Source of the DNA: Flavobacteriales bacterium
GTDB taxonomy: Bacteria; Bacteroidota; Bacteroidia; Flavobacteriales_D; UBA2798
NCBI GenBank assembly: GCA_019694795.1
Contig: JAIBBF010000007.1
Location: 1 to 64,000 of the forward strand
Direction of reading: 5' to 3'
Length of the DNA stretch: 64,000 bases
Part shown: one piece after another, positions 62,188 through 64,000 of the stretch
How the letters are laid out: the number at the start of each line of letters is the position of its first letter
Position numbering within the stretch: the stretch's first letter is position 1
Made by a program: the position numbers and the translations under genes
The notes under the pieces: model-generated
The model's input: the letters and a program-made list of their open reading frames with translations, nothing else
The model's database searches: none
Told to the model about the DNA's origin: nothing

Positions 62188-62706
62188 TTATAGCATCTCG
62201 GAGTATTTACCAGCCCGCGGTCCCAATTCAATTGCTTCCATATCGAAGATCCGTTGGCCATCAATTTTAAAGCGAAGCAGCGTTTTCACTTTGTGAAATC
62301 CATGAACACCTGCTGCTCCCGGATTTAAGTATAAAAACTGAAGTTTCTTATCGAATTCCACCCTTAAGATGTGGCTATGTCCACATACCAAAATCCCGGG
62401 TTGATGCTCAATGATTAATTTTTTTGCTGCAGCAAGGTAGGTGTAGGGTTTTCCTGCAATATGGTGAATCATCACTTTTACCTCTTCACACATAAAAACA
62501 GCTGTTTCCGGATAAGATTTTCTTAACTCCGTACCATCAATATTTCCATAAACAGCTTTTAGTGGTTTAAATGCTTCAAGTTGTTCAACAACATGGGAAG
62601 TACCGATGTCACCCGCATGCCAAATTTCATCGCAATCGGCAAAGTGGACAAACACTTTTTCATCCAAATAACCATGCGTATCGGAAATAATTCCAATTTT
62701 TCTCAT
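62188..62706 (-). CDS. YfcE/MJ0936-family metallophosphoesterase
   Basis: A 172-residue calcineurin-fold phosphodiesterase. Metal-binding motifs are ISDTHGYLD, HAGDIG, YGNIDGTELR, IHHIAG and CGHSHILRVE, and NPGAAGVHGFHKV near the end is typical of this family. Members cleave artificial phosphodiesters; the natural substrate is unknown. It overlaps the ATPase gene by 4 bases (ATGA), so the two are cotranscribed and coupled. Confidence 0.92.
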   Translation of the reverse strand: MRKIGIISDTHGYLDEKVFVHFADCDEIWHAGDIGTSHVVEQLEAFKPLKAVYGNIDGTELRKSYPETAVFMCEEVKVMIHHIAGKPYTYLAAAKKLIIEHQPGILVCGHSHILRVEFDKKLQFLYLNPGAAGVHGFHKVKTLLRFKIDGQRIFDMEAIELGPRAGKYSEML

Positions 62707-64000
62707 CGCAGTTTTTTCTTTTGGAGTCGAATGGAATTCCCAACTACAATTACATCAGAAAAGGCCATGGATAAAGAACCAATCATCGGGTTTAGCCAGC
62801 CCATTGCTGCAATCGGAATTGCGATTACATTGTAGAAAAATGCCCAGAACAAATTTTGTTTTATGGTGAGCATGGTGTGTTTACTAATGAGATAAGCATC
62901 AGAGATGGCCTGGATATTGGGGGTGAGTAAAACCACTTGTGCAGCATTTATGGCAACATCCGTTGCCAAAGAAGGAGAAATACCTAAATAAGAAGCGGAG
63001 AGGGCAGGTGCATCGTTAATTCCATCACCAACCATGGCGGTGAATTTTTCTTTATTCAATGCTTTCATTTTTTCCAGTTTTTCTTCCGGAAGTTGTTCGC
63101 CATACCATTGCAGTATTCCCAATTCCTCTGCCACGGTTTTGCAATTTTCGTTTTTGTCGCCACTTAACAAGATGGGTTCAATACCATGATTTTTTAACTG
63201 GGAAATCATTGCTTTTGCACCCGGTTTTATTTCGTCTTTTAATTCAATATAAGCGACTGGCTTTTCATTTTTCCAAATCACAATTTCATGCAAGCCGGCT
63301 TCCGAAACCGCAGAATACATTCTGGATGACCCTACCGCCCAACGCGTATTATCTGAATCTATGGCCTGAATTCCTTTTCCTTTAATTTCATTAACCTGAA
63401 ATAGTTCTATTGAACCGGACCTTTGCTGAAGCGATTTCACTATGCTTTTTGCCAGCGGATGTGAACTGTTTTTTTCAATGGAAAACAATACAGACTCAAT
63501 GAACTCCTTTGAATCATCCGAAACGATTCGTATCGATTTTATTTCGAATTCGCCAGTGGTGAGCGTTCCGGTTTTATCGAATACAATCTGTTTAATTTTG
63601 GAGAATCGTTCTAAGGTATCTCCCCCCTTGATCATGATTCCATTTTTTGCAGCTCTTCCTACTCCTGACACTACCGCTGTAGGTGTTGCTAATCCCATAG
63701 CGCAGGGACAGGAAATGACCAAAACAGCAATACTCTGCATCAAGGCCTGCTGAATTGAAATATCGAATACAAAAAAAGAAAGTACAAAGGTTAACATGGA
63801 TATGGCCACAACCGCAGGGACAAAAATTGCACTGACTTTATCGGATAACTTTTGCAACTGAGGTTTTTGGGTTTGCGCCTGTTTCACCAGGGTGATGATC
63901 TTGGATAGGGTGCTGTCTTTTCCGATTTTGGTGGCGCTGATTCGTAGGGTACCCTCAAGTAAAATAGTACCGCCAATTACGTTTTGTCCCGTGCTTTTAA
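62703..64000 (-). CDS. Heavy-metal (copper-type) P1B ATPase, partial (N-terminus beyond window)
   Basis: The frame runs to the right window edge; the 432 visible residues begin inside the actuator-domain region and an internal GTG at 63887 is not the start. The CPC motif in SCPCAMGLATPTAVV points to Cu+ or Ag+ transport. Phosphorylation (DKTGTLTTGEF), nucleotide (SSHPLAKSI) and hinge (GDGINDAPAL) motifs are intact. The last segments carry FYNVIAIPIAA and MAFSDVIVVGNSIRL, where the second Ser of the usual M-x-x-S-S is Asp. It exports or delivers copper across the inner membrane. It is coupled to the YfcE-like gene. Confidence 0.93.
   Translation of the reverse strand, partial: KSTGQNVIGGTILLEGTLRISATKIGKDSTLSKIITLVKQAQTQKPQLQKLSDKVSAIFVPAVVAISMLTFVLSFFVFDISIQQALMQSIAVLVISCPCAMGLATPTAVVSGVGRAAKNGIMIKGGDTLERFSKIKQIVFDKTGTLTTGEFEIKSIRIVSDDSKEFIESVLFSIEKNSSHPLAKSIVKSLQQRSGSIELFQVNEIKGKGIQAIDSDNTRWAVGSSRMYSAVSEAGLHEIVIWKNEKPVAYIELKDEIKPGAKAMISQLKNHGIEPILLSGDKNENCKTVAEELGILQWYGEQLPEEKLEKMKALNKEKFTAMVGDGINDAPALSASYLGISPSLATDVAINAAQVVLLTPNIQAISDAYLISKHTMLTIKQNLFWAFFYNVIAIPIAAMGWLNPMIGSLSMAFSDVIVVGNSIRLQKKKLR

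Overview
The window comes from a Bacteroidota chromosome, most like a flavobacterial or related free-living lineage. The signs are two secreted proteins with type IX secretion (T9SS) C-terminal sorting domains, PKD and SprB-like repeats, PD40/OmpA (PorE-like) envelope proteins, a bacillithiol synthase (BshA), promoters of the Bacteroidota type (TAnnTTTG), almost no Shine-Dalgarno sites, and a mutL-rhomboid-rhomboid-endonuclease gene order that I recall from this phylum. It is core-chromosome-like sequence. I saw no insertion sequence, prophage, CRISPR array, tRNA or rRNA. No stretch longer than about 260 bases lacks a gene.

Layout. 1-4.6 kb (minus): a conserved cluster of a small membrane protein, mutL, two rhomboid proteases and an endonuclease/exonuclease/phosphatase protein cut by the window edge. 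4.8-11.1 kb: a NagZ-type GH3 plus beta-lactamase fusion (plus), then a membrane patatin-like lipase and an arginase/formimidoylglutamase-family enzyme (minus). 11.4-20.7 kb (mostly plus): a PKD/SprB adhesin-like T9SS cargo and two SpoIIE-type phosphatases with different sensor halves (propeller/Y_Y_Y and TPR), separated by a small protein on the other strand. 20.7-23.6 kb: a ferritin-like protein, map and bshA. 23.6-30.3 kb (minus): one gene for a 2,200-residue exported repeat protein with 24 TPR-like repeats and five near-identical 54-residue repeats.

30.3-41 kb: an FAD amine oxidoreductase, small envelope proteins, pyrD with an HMG-CoA-lyase-like gene, arfB, a DUF4836-like lipoprotein, a Nudix hydrolase, an acidic-tailed protein and mnmA. 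41-47.4 kb (plus): a ChaN-like gene split by a frameshift exactly at an A AAA AAC slippery heptamer, two glycosyltransferases, and an overlapping operon of a YwqK/MORN-like protein, a lipoprotein and a T9SS subtilase. 47.4-64 kb (minus): a fumarylacetoacetase-family enzyme, a DEDD exonuclease, three TPR/PD40 paralogues with intact, diverged or missing OmpA ends, a 2-oxoacid dehydrogenase E2, a glycosyltransferase fusion, recR, paaG/paaH-like genes, a YfcE-like phosphoesterase and a copper-type P1B ATPase cut by the right edge.

Themes: envelope building and T9SS-linked secretion (PD40/OmpA proteins, sorted cargo, glycosyltransferases), cell-wall recycling, phosphatase signalling, and scattered housekeeping (MutL, RecR, Map, PyrD, MnmA, ArfB). 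The most unusual items are the giant repeat protein with its 162-bp tandem array, the ChaN frameshift at a slippery site, the repeated TAnnTTTG-N4-ATG arrangement that predicts leaderless mRNAs, and the phosphatase pair with a small OB-fold-like protein between them.
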